64,000 nucleotides of DNA from Caballeronia humi (GTDB lineage Bacteria; Pseudomonadota; Gammaproteobacteria; Burkholderiales; Burkholderiaceae), in NCBI RefSeq assembly GCF_001544475.1, contig NZ_FCNW02000013.1, positions 1 through 64,000 of the forward strand, read 5' to 3'. The first letter of the stretch is position 1; each line of letters starts with the position of its first letter. The notes under the pieces are model-generated. The model was given only the letters and a program-made list of their open reading frames with translations. It made no database searches and was not told the origin of the DNA. The translations under genes and the position numbers were made by a program. Below, in pieces: positions 29,303-37,999 of this stretch.

Positions 29303-30832
29303 ATGACAAACGACCGGACTCAGAGCACCCAGGCCACACCCGCCAACGATTTCCCGACGGAATCCTTCGACGATCCGGGCGCCGCCGTCTCGCGCGTCAA
29401 CGCGATTTATGAAGCGAATACCGCGTTCCTGCGCGATGCCTTCGCGCGTTATCGCCGCAATGAGCACTTCACCCATCGCGTGCGCGCGTGCTATCCGTTC
29501 GTGCGCGTGCGCACCGAGCTCAACACGCAGATCGACTCGCGCCGCTCGTATGGATTCGTCGCGGGGCCCGGCATCTTCGAGACGACGCTCACGCGTCCCG
29601 ATCTCTTCGGCGACTACTATCGCGAGCAGTTGCGGCTTCTGGCGAAGAACCATCACGTCGGCATCGAAGTGGGCGTTTCGGCGCAACCGATCCCAATTCA
29701 CTTCGCGTTCGCCGAGGGTATCCACCTTGAAGGCGATCTGGATCGCGACCGGCTGCTCGCGATGCGCAATATCTTCGATACACCGGATCTCGCGCTGCTC
29801 GACGATCGCATCGTCAACGGCACCTACGAGCCGGCCGCCGGCGAGCCGCATCCGCTGGCGCTTTTCACGGCGGCGCGCGTGGATTTCTCGCTGCATCGGC
29901 TGCGGCATTACACCGCCACGCTTCCGACGCATTTCCAGAACTACGTGCTCTACACGAACTACCAGTTCTATATCGACGAGTTCGTGAAGCTCGGCCGCAC
30001 GATCATGTCGCGCGCCGACGATGAAGAAACGCGCGCGTATCGCAGCGAGTATTCGTCGTTCGTCGAGCCCGGCGACGTGATCACCTACAACGCGAACCTG
30101 AGCGAACAGTTCGAGGACGAAGGCACGCAGCCCGCGCGCCTGCCGCAAATGCCTGCGTATCACCTGAAACGTGCCGATGGCAGCGGCATCACGATGGTGA
30201 ACATCGGCGTCGGGCCATCGAATGCGAAGACGATCACCGATCACATCGCCGTGCTGCGCCCGCACGCGTGGATCATGCTCGGGCACTGCGCGGGGCTGCG
30301 CAACACGCAGCGTCTCGGCGACTACGTGCTTGCACACGGCTACGTGCGCGAAGACCACGTGCTCGATGCCGATCTACCGCTCTGGGTGCCGATTCCGGCG
30401 CTGGCCGAAGTGCAGGTCGCGCTGGAAAAAGCGGTCGCGCAGGTGACGCAGCTTGAAGGCGTCGAATTGAAGCGCGTGATGCGTACGGGAACGGTGGCGA
30501 GCGTCGACAACCGCAACTGGGAATTGCGCGATCATCGCGAGCCAGTGCAGCGGTTGTCGCAAAGCCGTGCCATTGCGCTCGACATGGAAAGCGCGACCAT
30601 CGCCGCGAACGGATTTCGCTTTCGCGTTCCGTACGGCACGCTCTTGTGCGTCTCCGACAAGCCGCTGCACGGCGAACTGAAGCTGCCCGGCATGGCCGAC
30701 CAGTTCTATCGCGCGCAAGTCGATCAGCATTTGCAGATCGGCGTGAAGGCGATGGAGCTCTTGCGCATGAACGGGCTCTCGAAGCTCCACAGCCGCAAGC
30801 TGCGCAGCTTCGCGGAAGTCGCGTTCCAGTAA
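29303..30832 (+). CDS. amn: AMP nucleosidase Amn
   Basis: Cleaves AMP to adenine and ribose-5-phosphate and so helps to tune the adenylate pool. At 509 residues it has the N-terminal regulatory half (YPFVRVRTELNTQIDSRRSYG) and the C-terminal nucleoside-phosphorylase-like half. The latter has VNIGVGPSNAKTITDH, MLGHCAGLRNTQRLGDY, the ribose-binding ALDMESATIAANG and CVSDKPLHGELK. A strong hairpin lies between it and the convergent LOG gene. Confidence 0.95.
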   Translation: MTNDRTQSTQATPANDFPTESFDDPGAAVSRVNAIYEANTAFLRDAFARYRRNEHFTHRVRACYPFVRVRTELNTQIDSRRSYGFVAGPGIFETTLTRPDLFGDYYREQLRLLAKNHHVGIEVGVSAQPIPIHFAFAEGIHLEGDLDRDRLLAMRNIFDTPDLALLDDRIVNGTYEPAAGEPHPLALFTAARVDFSLHRLRHYTATLPTHFQNYVLYTNYQFYIDEFVKLGRTIMSRADDEETRAYRSEYSSFVEPGDVITYNANLSEQFEDEGTQPARLPQMPAYHLKRADGSGITMVNIGVGPSNAKTITDHIAVLRPHAWIMLGHCAGLRNTQRLGDYVLAHGYVREDHVLDADLPLWVPIPALAEVQVALEKAVAQVTQLEGVELKRVMRTGTVASVDNRNWELRDHREPVQRLSQSRAIALDMESATIAANGFRFRVPYGTLLCVSDKPLHGELKLPGMADQFYRAQVDQHLQIGVKAMELLRMNGLSKLHSRKLRSFAEVAFQ

Positions 30833-30852
30833 GTCGGCGAGGAGAATCCGGC

Positions 30853-30888
30853 CCGAAACGAAAACGGGCGGCTTCGAAAAGCCGCCCG
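30853..30888 (-). terminator. Terminator between amn and the LOG-family gene
   Basis: CGGGCGGCTT - CGAA - AAGCCGCCCG gives a perfect 10-bp stem (30865-30888). On the minus strand it is followed by TTTTCGTTTC, so it mainly ends the LOG transcript, 11 bp after its stop. Confidence 0.8.
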
Positions 30889-30898
30889 CATCGCGTTA

Positions 30899-31648
30899 TC
30901 AGAGGTAGAACATCCGGTCTTCGTCGGACTTGCCTTCGGCCGGCTGTTCGCCCGCGTCCTCGCGGTCTTCGTAGAACTTCAGCACCGCTTCGAGCACCTG
31001 GTCCGGATCGTCGATCACCTGCATCAGGTTCAGGTCCTTATCGCCGATCACACCGTTCGTGAGGAGCGTGGTCTTGAACCAGTCGAGCAGCCCCGCCCAG
31101 AACTCCGCGCCCACCAGAACGATCGGCACGTGGCGCGACTTCTTCGTCTGAATGAGCGTGAGCACTTCGGCGAGTTCGTCGAGCGTGCCGAATCCGCCGG
31201 GCATCACCACGACTGCATCCGAATTCTTCACGAACGTGACCTTGCGCGTGAAGAAGTGCCGGAAGCGCAGCGAGATGTCCTGCCACTGGTTGCCCGACTG
31301 CTCGTGCGGCAGTTCGATGTTCAGCCCGACCGACGGAGACTTGCCCGCGTGCGCGCCTTTATTGGCCGCTTCCATGATGCCGGGGCCACCGCCTGAGATG
31401 ACGGCGAAGCCCGCATCGGAGAATCTCTGGGCGATCTCGATCGTGAGTTTGTAGTAAGGCGACTCGGGTTTCAGACGCGCCGAACCATAGATGCTGATGG
31501 CCGGGCGGATCTCCGAGAGGTACTCGGTCGCCTCGATAAACTCTGCCATAATCGTGAACATCTGCCACGATGCGCGAGCCTTCTTGGCCGTCGCGCGCTC
31601 TTGATCTGCGAGCGATCGCAGACTCGGAATCACTTTTCTCTTGTTCAT
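30899..31648 (-). CDS. LOG-family Rossmann protein (TIGR00730; cytokinin riboside 5'-monophosphate phosphoribohydrolase-like)
   Basis: A 249-residue LOG/lysine-decarboxylase-like protein. The two hallmark motifs are SGGGPGIMEAANKGA and MPGGFGTLDELAE (PGGxGTxxE). LOG enzymes hydrolyse nucleoside 5'-monophosphates to base and ribose-5-phosphate, an activity similar to that of the neighbouring Amn. The physiological substrate is unknown. The ATG at 31648 has no clear ribosome site and starts one base from the divergent polA start. Internal ATGs at Met-30 (MFTIMAEF) are alternatives. Confidence 0.92.
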   Translation of the reverse strand: MNKRKVIPSLRSLADQERATAKKARASWQMFTIMAEFIEATEYLSEIRPAISIYGSARLKPESPYYKLTIEIAQRFSDAGFAVISGGGPGIMEAANKGAHAGKSPSVGLNIELPHEQSGNQWQDISLRFRHFFTRKVTFVKNSDAVVVMPGGFGTLDELAEVLTLIQTKKSRHVPIVLVGAEFWAGLLDWFKTTLLTNGVIGDKDLNLMQVIDDPDQVLEAVLKFYEDREDAGEQPAEGKSDEDRMFYL

Positions 31649-31649
31649 A

Positions 31650-34388
31650 ATGCCTGAAGAACTAAGTCTTGAAGGTAAGACCCTGCTATTGGTCGACGGA
31701 TCCAGCTATCTCTACCGTGCTTATCACGCGATGCCGGATTTACGCGGACCCGATGGCGGGCCGACGGGCGCGCTGTATGGGATGATCAACATGCTGCGCC
31801 GCTTGCGGCGCGAGATCAATGCAGAGTATAGCGCGTGCGTATTCGACGCCAAAGGCAAGACGTTTCGCGACGACTGGTATGCGGACTACAAGGCCAACCG
31901 GCCATCGATGCCCGACGATCTCTCGCGTCAGATCGAGCCCATTCACGTGACCGTGCGCGCGCTTGGCTGGCCGCTCGTCATGATCGAGGGAGTGGAAGCG
32001 GATGACGTCATCGGTACGCTGGCCGTCGCTGCCGAGACGCGCGGCATGAAGGTGATCGTGTCGACGGGCGACAAGGATTTGGCACAGCTCGTGACTGATC
32101 ATGTCACCCTCATCAATACGATGACGAACGAGACGCTCGATCGTGCCGGCGTGCTGGGGAAGTTCGGCGTGCCGCCGGAGCGGATCGTCGATTACCTGTC
32201 GCTCATCGGCGATACGGTCGACAACGTGCCGGGCGTCGAGAAGTGCGGGCCCAAGACGGCATTGAAATGGCTCACGCAATACGACACCCTCGATGGCATC
32301 GTCGCACATGCAGCGGAGATCAAAGGTGCGGTAGGAGACAATCTGCGCAAGGCTCTCGACTTCCTGCCGATGGCGAAAAAACTCGTCACCGTCGATACGC
32401 AATGCGACCTGAGCTCGCAAATCGAATCGATCGAAGGCACATTGCCGAGCCGTCCCGAAGCGCGTGACGAACTGCGCGATCTCTTCACGCGTCACGGGTT
32501 CAAGACGTGGCTGCGCGAAGTCGAAATCGCAGACGCGGTCGAAGGCCCGACCGATACGCCGCCCGCCGAAGCCACCGAGATCGAGCATCACTACGACACG
32601 GTGCAGACGTGGGAGCAGTTCGACGCGTGGCTTGCGAAAATCAACGCGGCCGAACTCACGTCGTTCGATACGGAGACGACGGCGCTCGATCCGATGGTGG
32701 CGCAACTGGTGGGCTTGTCGGTGTCGGTCCAGCCGGGGCATGCGGCTTATATTCCGGTCGCGCATCGCGGGCCGGATGCGCCCGAGCAGTTGCCACGCGA
32801 CGAAGTTCTGCAAAAGCTCAAGCCGTGGCTCGAAGACGCATCGAAGAAGAAGGTCGGCCAGCATCTGAAGTACGACGAGCAGGTGCTCGCCAACTACGGC
32901 ATCGAACTAAAAGGCGTCGAGCACGATACGTTGCTGCAGTCGTATGTCTTGGAGTCGCATCGGCCGCACGACATGGACAACCTCGCGCTGCGTCATCTCG
33001 GCGTCAAAACGATCAAGTATGAAGAGGTGGCGGGAAAGGGCGCATCGCAGATCGGCTTCGATGAAGTCGCGCTCGACAAGGCCGCCGAGTACGCCGCCGA
33101 AGACGCGGACATCACGCTGCGATTGCATCAGGCGCTCTATCCGCAAGTCGCGGATGAAGACGGCTTGCTGCGCGTCTATCGCGACATCGAACTGCCGACG
33201 GCGCGCGTGTTGCGCAAGATGGAGCGCAACGGCGTGCTGATCGATCGCGACGAATTGCAGAAGCAAAGCAGCGAGATCGCAACGCGCCTGATCCAGCTCG
33301 AAGGCGAGGCGTATGAACTCGCGGGCGGCGAATTCAATCTCGGCTCGCCGAAGCAGATCGGGCAGATTTTCTTTGAGAAGCTGCAATTGCCGGTGGTCAA
33401 GAAAACACCGAGCGGCGCGCCATCGACCGATGAAGAAGTGCTTCAGAAGCTCGCCGAGGACTATCCGCTGCCGAAAATCTTGCTCGAACATCGCGGCTTG
33501 TCGAAGCTCAAGTCGACGTACACCGACAAGCTGCCGCGCATGGTCAACGCATCGACGGGACGCGTGCACACGAACTATGCGCAGGCGGTCGCGGTGACGG
33601 GGCGTTTGTCGTCGAACGAGCCGAACTTGCAGAACATCCCGGTGCGCACGGGTGAAGGGCGGCGCATTCGCGAAGCATTCATCGCGCCGCCGGGCAGCAG
33701 GATCGTATCGGCGGATTACTCGCAAATCGAGTTGCGCATCATGGCGCACATCTCCGGCGACGCATCGCTGATGCGCTCGTTCGCCGAAGGCGAGGACGTG
33801 CATCGCGCGACCGCGTCTGAGATTTTCAGCGTCACGCCGATCGAAGTATCGAGCGACCAGCGGCGCATCGCGAAGGTCATCAACTTCGGGCTGATCTACG
33901 GCATGAGTTCGTTCGGCCTTGCGTCGAACCTCGGCATTACGCGCGATGCCGCGAAGCTTTACATCGACCGCTATTTCGCGCGCTATCCGGGCGTCGCGGC
34001 ATACATGGAAAACACGCGCACGAGTGCGAAGCGCGATGGCTTTGTCGAGACCGTGTTTGGCCGTCGTTTGTGGTTGCCCGAGATCAACGGCGGGAGCGGA
34101 CCGCGCCGTCAGGCCGCCGAGCGCGCCGCAATCAACGCGCCGATGCAAGGCACCGCAGCCGACCTCATCAAGCTCTCGATGATCGCGGTGCAGGACTGGA
34201 TCGAGGCTTCGGACGTCAACGCGAGGATGATCATGCAGGTCCACGATGAGCTCGTGCTCGAAGTGCCGGAGGAAGAATTATCGGAAGTGCGCAAGCGTCT
34301 GCCAGAACTGATGTGCGGCGTGGCGTCGCTGAAGGTGCCGCTCGTGGCTGAAGTCGGCGCGGGGGCGAACTGGGAAGAAGCACACTGA
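31650..34388 (+). CDS. polA: DNA polymerase I
   Basis: A 912-residue repair and Okazaki-processing polymerase with all three domains. The N-terminal 5' nuclease (~1-290) has LLVDGSSYLYRAYHA, VEADDVIGTLA and STGDKDLAQLV. The 3'-5' exonuclease (~320-500) keeps FDTETTALDP, so proofreading is probably active. The polymerase domain (~530-912) has DYSQIELRIMAHISGD, KVINFGLIYGMSSFG and QVHDELVLEVP. The ATG at 31650 is preferred over the TTG at 31641, which lies within the LOG start. No good ribosome site is visible. Confidence 0.97.
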   Translation: MPEELSLEGKTLLLVDGSSYLYRAYHAMPDLRGPDGGPTGALYGMINMLRRLRREINAEYSACVFDAKGKTFRDDWYADYKANRPSMPDDLSRQIEPIHVTVRALGWPLVMIEGVEADDVIGTLAVAAETRGMKVIVSTGDKDLAQLVTDHVTLINTMTNETLDRAGVLGKFGVPPERIVDYLSLIGDTVDNVPGVEKCGPKTALKWLTQYDTLDGIVAHAAEIKGAVGDNLRKALDFLPMAKKLVTVDTQCDLSSQIESIEGTLPSRPEARDELRDLFTRHGFKTWLREVEIADAVEGPTDTPPAEATEIEHHYDTVQTWEQFDAWLAKINAAELTSFDTETTALDPMVAQLVGLSVSVQPGHAAYIPVAHRGPDAPEQLPRDEVLQKLKPWLEDASKKKVGQHLKYDEQVLANYGIELKGVEHDTLLQSYVLESHRPHDMDNLALRHLGVKTIKYEEVAGKGASQIGFDEVALDKAAEYAAEDADITLRLHQALYPQVADEDGLLRVYRDIELPTARVLRKMERNGVLIDRDELQKQSSEIATRLIQLEGEAYELAGGEFNLGSPKQIGQIFFEKLQLPVVKKTPSGAPSTDEEVLQKLAEDYPLPKILLEHRGLSKLKSTYTDKLPRMVNASTGRVHTNYAQAVAVTGRLSSNEPNLQNIPVRTGEGRRIREAFIAPPGSRIVSADYSQIELRIMAHISGDASLMRSFAEGEDVHRATASEIFSVTPIEVSSDQRRIAKVINFGLIYGMSSFGLASNLGITRDAAKLYIDRYFARYPGVAAYMENTRTSAKRDGFVETVFGRRLWLPEINGGSGPRRQAAERAAINAPMQGTAADLIKLSMIAVQDWIEASDVNARMIMQVHDELVLEVPEEELSEVRKRLPELMCGVASLKVPLVAEVGAGANWEEAH

Positions 34389-34529
34389 TTTTTCATGAGC
34401 CGCATGTCGCGCATGCGGAACACGGGCTTGTGAGCGGATGGGAAGGGCGCGCACAATGCCTGTCGAGGCGAGCAGGAAGCCAATGTCCGAAGAATCGACG
34501 AGTTCAAGTAACGGCACAGGGAGAGTTCA

Positions 34530-35867
34530 ATGCATCGCTTCATCATCGTAGGCGGCGGGGCCGGAGGGCTTGAACTGGCGACGCGTCTCGGCGACCGCTA
34601 CGGTTCGACCGATCCCAAGAAGACGCCGCACGCGCAGGTCACGCTGATCGACCGCAACCCGACGCACATCTGGAAGCCGCTCCTGCACGAAGTCGCGGCG
34701 GGCAGCATGGACCCGTTCACGCAGGAACTTGAATACGCCGCGCAGGCGCTCTGGCACGGCTTCGAGTTCGCGCAGGGCGAATTGATCGGCCTCGACCGGG
34801 CCGCGAAGCGCGTCACGATCGGCCCGCTTCTCGACGACGAAGCGGGCGAGCTGATTCCGCAACGCGAATTCGACTACGACACGCTCGTCATCTCCATCGG
34901 CAGCACGACACATTTCTTCGGCGTCGCGGGCGCGCAGGAAAATTCGATCGCGCTCGATACCGTCGGCCAGGCCGAGCTGTTTCGCAAGCGCCTGATCGCC
35001 GCGTGCATGCGCGCGGAGCATCGCGCGCCGGACCCGGTGATCGAAGGGCAGCCGGAGCAGCCGCGCATTCAGGTGGCGATCGTCGGGGCGGGCGCGACGG
35101 GCGTCGAATTGTCGGCGGAATTGCGCAACACGGCGCAGGTGCTCTCGGCCTACGGGTTGCACAAGCTCGATCCGAAGCACGACATCGGCATCGCGCTGAT
35201 CGAAGCCGGGCCGCGCATTCTGCCGGCGCTGCAGGAACGTGTATCGACGGCGACCGCCGAGTTGCTCAACAAGGTCGGCGTCAGGCTGATGACGGGCGAG
35301 ACGGTGGCCGAAGTGTCGCGCGATTCGATCCGCACGGCGAGCGGCAAGATCATTCGCGCCGACCTGACCGTGTGGGCGGCCGGCATCAAGGCGCCGCCGG
35401 TGCTGGCGAACCTCGACGGCCTGCCGACCAACCGGCTCGGCCAGCTCGTCGTACGGCGCACGCTGCAAACCGAAATCGACGACAACATCTTCGCCATCGG
35501 CGATTGCGCCGCGTGCGCGTGGCCGGGCAACGAGCGCAACGTGCCGCCGCGCGCGCAGGCCGCGCACCAGCAGGCGAGCTTCCTGATGAAGTCGCTCGCG
35601 CGCCGGCTCGAAGGCAAGGCGCTGCCGGAATACACGTATCGCGACTTTGGTTCGCTCGTGTCGCTCGGGCATTACAGCGCGGTCGGCAACCTGATGGGCG
35701 GGCTGATCGGCGGGAACATGCTGATCGAAGGGCTCTTCGCGCGCTTCATGTACATGTCGCTGTACCGGCTGCACATCGCCGCGCTGCACGGCTATCCGCG
35801 CATGGTGCTCGATACCTTCGCGCACTGGCTGCGGCGCTCCACCGCGCCGCGCGTCAAGCTGCACTGA
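34530..35867 (+). CDS. ndh: NDH-2-like FAD-dependent NADH dehydrogenase
   Basis: A 445-residue two-dinucleotide-fold flavoprotein. The FAD loop is IIVGGGAGGLELATRLG, the NAD(P)H loop is AIVGAGATGVELSAEL, and the second FAD motif is NIFAIGDCAACAW. The C-terminal amphipathic and hydrophobic segment (LMGGLIGGNMLIEGLF, RFMYMSLYRLHI) fits membrane anchoring as in type II NADH dehydrogenases, which feed electrons to quinone without pumping protons. A mirror open frame on the minus strand over the same bases is an artefact of GC-rich codon use. Confidence 0.9.
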   Translation: MHRFIIVGGGAGGLELATRLGDRYGSTDPKKTPHAQVTLIDRNPTHIWKPLLHEVAAGSMDPFTQELEYAAQALWHGFEFAQGELIGLDRAAKRVTIGPLLDDEAGELIPQREFDYDTLVISIGSTTHFFGVAGAQENSIALDTVGQAELFRKRLIAACMRAEHRAPDPVIEGQPEQPRIQVAIVGAGATGVELSAELRNTAQVLSAYGLHKLDPKHDIGIALIEAGPRILPALQERVSTATAELLNKVGVRLMTGETVAEVSRDSIRTASGKIIRADLTVWAAGIKAPPVLANLDGLPTNRLGQLVVRRTLQTEIDDNIFAIGDCAACAWPGNERNVPPRAQAAHQQASFLMKSLARRLEGKALPEYTYRDFGSLVSLGHYSAVGNLMGGLIGGNMLIEGLFARFMYMSLYRLHIAALHGYPRMVLDTFAHWLRRSTAPRVKLH

Positions 35868-36096
35868 GGTTTGGCACCCCTGCAGGCACGCGCGAAAGCT
35901 GTTTAGAATGAGCGGCGCGCCTTCTGGCGCGCAGTTCGAAGACGCGGCTTGCGAGGTTGAGCCGCGCTCTTTCCGCAGTGCAGCGCCGCGCGTGGCGAGG
36001 CTTGTGATTCACGACGCGCGGTCTCCGAATCAGCGTCGCCCGGCGCGCCTACGCGCAGCCGACGGCCCTTGGCGGCCTTTGCCGCAGGAGCTTCGC

Positions 36097-36973
36097 ATGC
36101 TTAAGCCTGAAGTCGACAGCCTCGTCCCGCACGTCCCGTTCGACCGCCGCAGCTTCATCAAAGCCACGATCGGCACCGGCTTCGCCGCCGCCGTGCTGCC
36201 CGTCTCGGCGCAAACCATCACCACCGACACCGAAGGGCTGGAGGCCGGCGCGATCGGCATCCGCGCCGCCGACGGCACGCTCGTGCCCGCATATCGCGCG
36301 CAGCCGAAGGGCAAAACGAAGCTGCCGGTCATCATCGTCGTGCATGAGATTTTCGGCGTGCACGAACATATCGCCGATGTCTGCCGCCGCTTCGCCAAGC
36401 TCGGCTATCTGGCGATCGCTCCGGAGTTCTTCATCCGGCAGGGCGACCCGGCGTCTGTCCCGTCGATTCAGCAGATCAACGACCAGATTGCGTCGAAGGT
36501 GCCGGACTCGCAAGTGCTGTCCGATGTCGACGCGGCCGTCGTCTGGGCAGGCGAGCATGGCGGCGATGTGAACAAGCTCGGCATTACCGGATTTTGCTGG
36601 GGCGGGCGGATCGCGTGGCTCTATGCCGAGCACAATCCCGCGCGTGAAGGCGGCCGTCGCGTGGTACGGGCAGCTCACAGGCCCGAAGACCGCCAACAAG
36701 CCGAGCTTCCCGATCGACAACGCGGCGCAATTGAAGGTGCCGGTGCTCGGTCTGTACGGACGTCAGGACCAGAGCATCCCGCAGGACACGATCGAGGCGA
36801 TGAAGCAGGCGATCGCGAACGGTCCGCCGAGCGCGCGCGGCTCGCAATTCGTCGTGTACGACGATGCGCCGCACGCGTTCTTCGCTGACTATCGCCCGAG
36901 CTACCGGAAGGCGGATGCCGAGGACGGCTGGCGCCGTGCCCTCGCCTGGTTCAAGGAGCACGGCGTGAAGTAA
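36097..36973 (+). pseudogene. Dienelactone hydrolase family protein, Tat signal, interrupted by a +1 frameshift
   Basis: The gene starts at the ATG at 36097 (AGGAG 6 nt upstream) with a twin-arginine signal (DRRSFIKATIGTGFAAAV). The hydrolase domain follows, with VVHEIFGVHEHI and the nucleophile elbow GFCWGGRIAWLYAEHN. At about 36637-36639 an extra C shifts the frame. Family sequence then resumes in the next frame as VKAAVAWYGQLTG, LGLYGRQDQSIP (Asp) and YDDAPHAFFADYRP (His), to the stop at 36973. Removing one C gives a continuous ~291-residue enzyme. Either the gene is freshly broken or this is a base-call error. The shifted upstream frame runs to 36888. Confidence 0.88.
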
Positions 36974-36986
36974 CGCAGGGGCGATC

Positions 36987-37856
36987 TCAGGCCGCCGGGC
37001 CCGTCGCCACGGGTCGCGACGGGTTCGCGCTCCATTCGCTCCACGACCCCGGATAGAGCGCTGCGCCGTGCAGGCCGGCGATTTCCATCGCGAGGGCGTT
37101 GTGGCAGGCCGTCACGCCCGACCCGCATTGCAGCACGACGCGATCCGGCGGCGTCGCGCCGAGCAGCGCGCCGTAGGCGTCGCGCAGTTCGTGGGCGGTC
37201 TTGAAGCGGCCCTCGGCGTTCAGGTTGTCCTTGAAGAAATGATTCATCGCGCCCGGAATGTGCCCGCCGACCCGGTCGATCGTTTCGTTCTCGCCGCGAT
37301 AGCGGTCGTTGGCGCGCGCGTCGATCAGGACGTGATCGCGTGTCGTCAGATTGCGCTCGACCGCCTGGACATCGACGGTCACGGCAAGTGGCGCCGCTGC
37401 TTTGAAATTCCCGGGCGTCTTCGCGGGCGCGCCGGCTTCAAGCGGCTTGCCGGCGGCTTTCCACGCCTGCAGGCCGCCGTCGAGGAGCGCCGCTGAATCG
37501 TGGCCGAGCCAGCGCAAGAGCCACCAGAGCCGCGCGGCGTACATGCCGCCCTGCGCGTCGTAGGCGACGACCTGCTGGCCGTCGTTCAGCCCGAAAGCCG
37601 CGAGCGTCGCGACAAGTGCCGCGCGATCCGGTAGCGGATGCCGGCCGTTCGTGCCGTTCTTCGTGCCCGACAAATCGCGATCCAGATGCAGGTAATGCGC
37701 GCCTGGCAGATGGCCCGCCGTGTAGTCGGCTTCGCCGGATTCGGGCGCGGCGAGGTCGAAGCGGCAATCGAAGATGAGCACGCTGCCAGGTGCGGCGTCG
37801 AGCCGGTCTGCCAGGTTGGCGGCGGAAATGAGCGTGGTGTAGCGGGTGTGCGGCAT
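36987..37856 (-). CDS. Sulfurtransferase (thiosulfate/3-mercaptopyruvate type, two rhodanese domains)
   Basis: A 289-residue tandem rhodanese. The inactive N-terminal domain has GSVLIFDCRFDL and HLPGAHYLHLDRDLSG. The catalytic C-terminal domain has LIDARANDRYRGENE and the active loop VVLQCGSGVTACHNALAM, where the Cys carries the persulfide. The CGSGVTA loop favours 3-mercaptopyruvate sulfurtransferase (SseA-like). The ATG at 37856 has AGGAG 5 nt upstream. The longer frame to 37955 runs through a 9-nt tandem repeat and is not supported. Confidence 0.92.
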   Translation of the reverse strand: MPHTRYTTLISAANLADRLDAAPGSVLIFDCRFDLAAPESGEADYTAGHLPGAHYLHLDRDLSGTKNGTNGRHPLPDRAALVATLAAFGLNDGQQVVAYDAQGGMYAARLWWLLRWLGHDSAALLDGGLQAWKAAGKPLEAGAPAKTPGNFKAAAPLAVTVDVQAVERNLTTRDHVLIDARANDRYRGENETIDRVGGHIPGAMNHFFKDNLNAEGRFKTAHELRDAYGALLGATPPDRVVLQCGSGVTACHNALAMEIAGLHGAALYPGSWSEWSANPSRPVATGPAA

Positions 37857-37866
37857 GGCGGCTCCT

Positions 37867-37898
37867 GATGCGCCCGATGCGCCCGATGTGCCCGATGT
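37867..37898. repeat. 9-bp short tandem repeat
   Basis: The unit GATGCGCCC is present about 3.5 times, the last units as GATGTGCCC, just upstream of the sulfurtransferase ribosome site. It may be prone to slippage and lies in that gene's leader. Confidence 0.8.
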
Positions 37899-37950
37899 CT
37901 CGATAGGCGGGAAGGGCTTGGGCTTTCGAGTAGTGGATTGACTAAGTCTA

Positions 37951-37983
37951 AACAAAAAAAGACGGGCTCAACGCCCGTCTTTT
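37951..37983 (-). terminator. Intrinsic terminator after the Rieske oxygenase gene
   Basis: On the minus strand AAAAGACGGGC - GTTGA - GCCCGTCTTTT (11-bp stem) continues into a T-run of seven. It lies 17 bp after the oxygenase stop codon. Confidence 0.88.
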
Positions 37984-37999
37984 CATCGACCCGTGCCGC

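Noticed and set aside
34527..35864. 445-residue open frame on the minus strand opposite the NDH-2-like gene
   Set aside because: It mirrors the plus-strand gene almost base for base, is full of Arg and has no family motif. Long antisense frames are expected from GC-rich third positions.
37867..37955. N-terminal extension of the sulfurtransferase through a Gly/Ser/Ala repeat
   Set aside because: Product of the 9-bp tandem repeat; the ATG at 37856 has a strong ribosome site.
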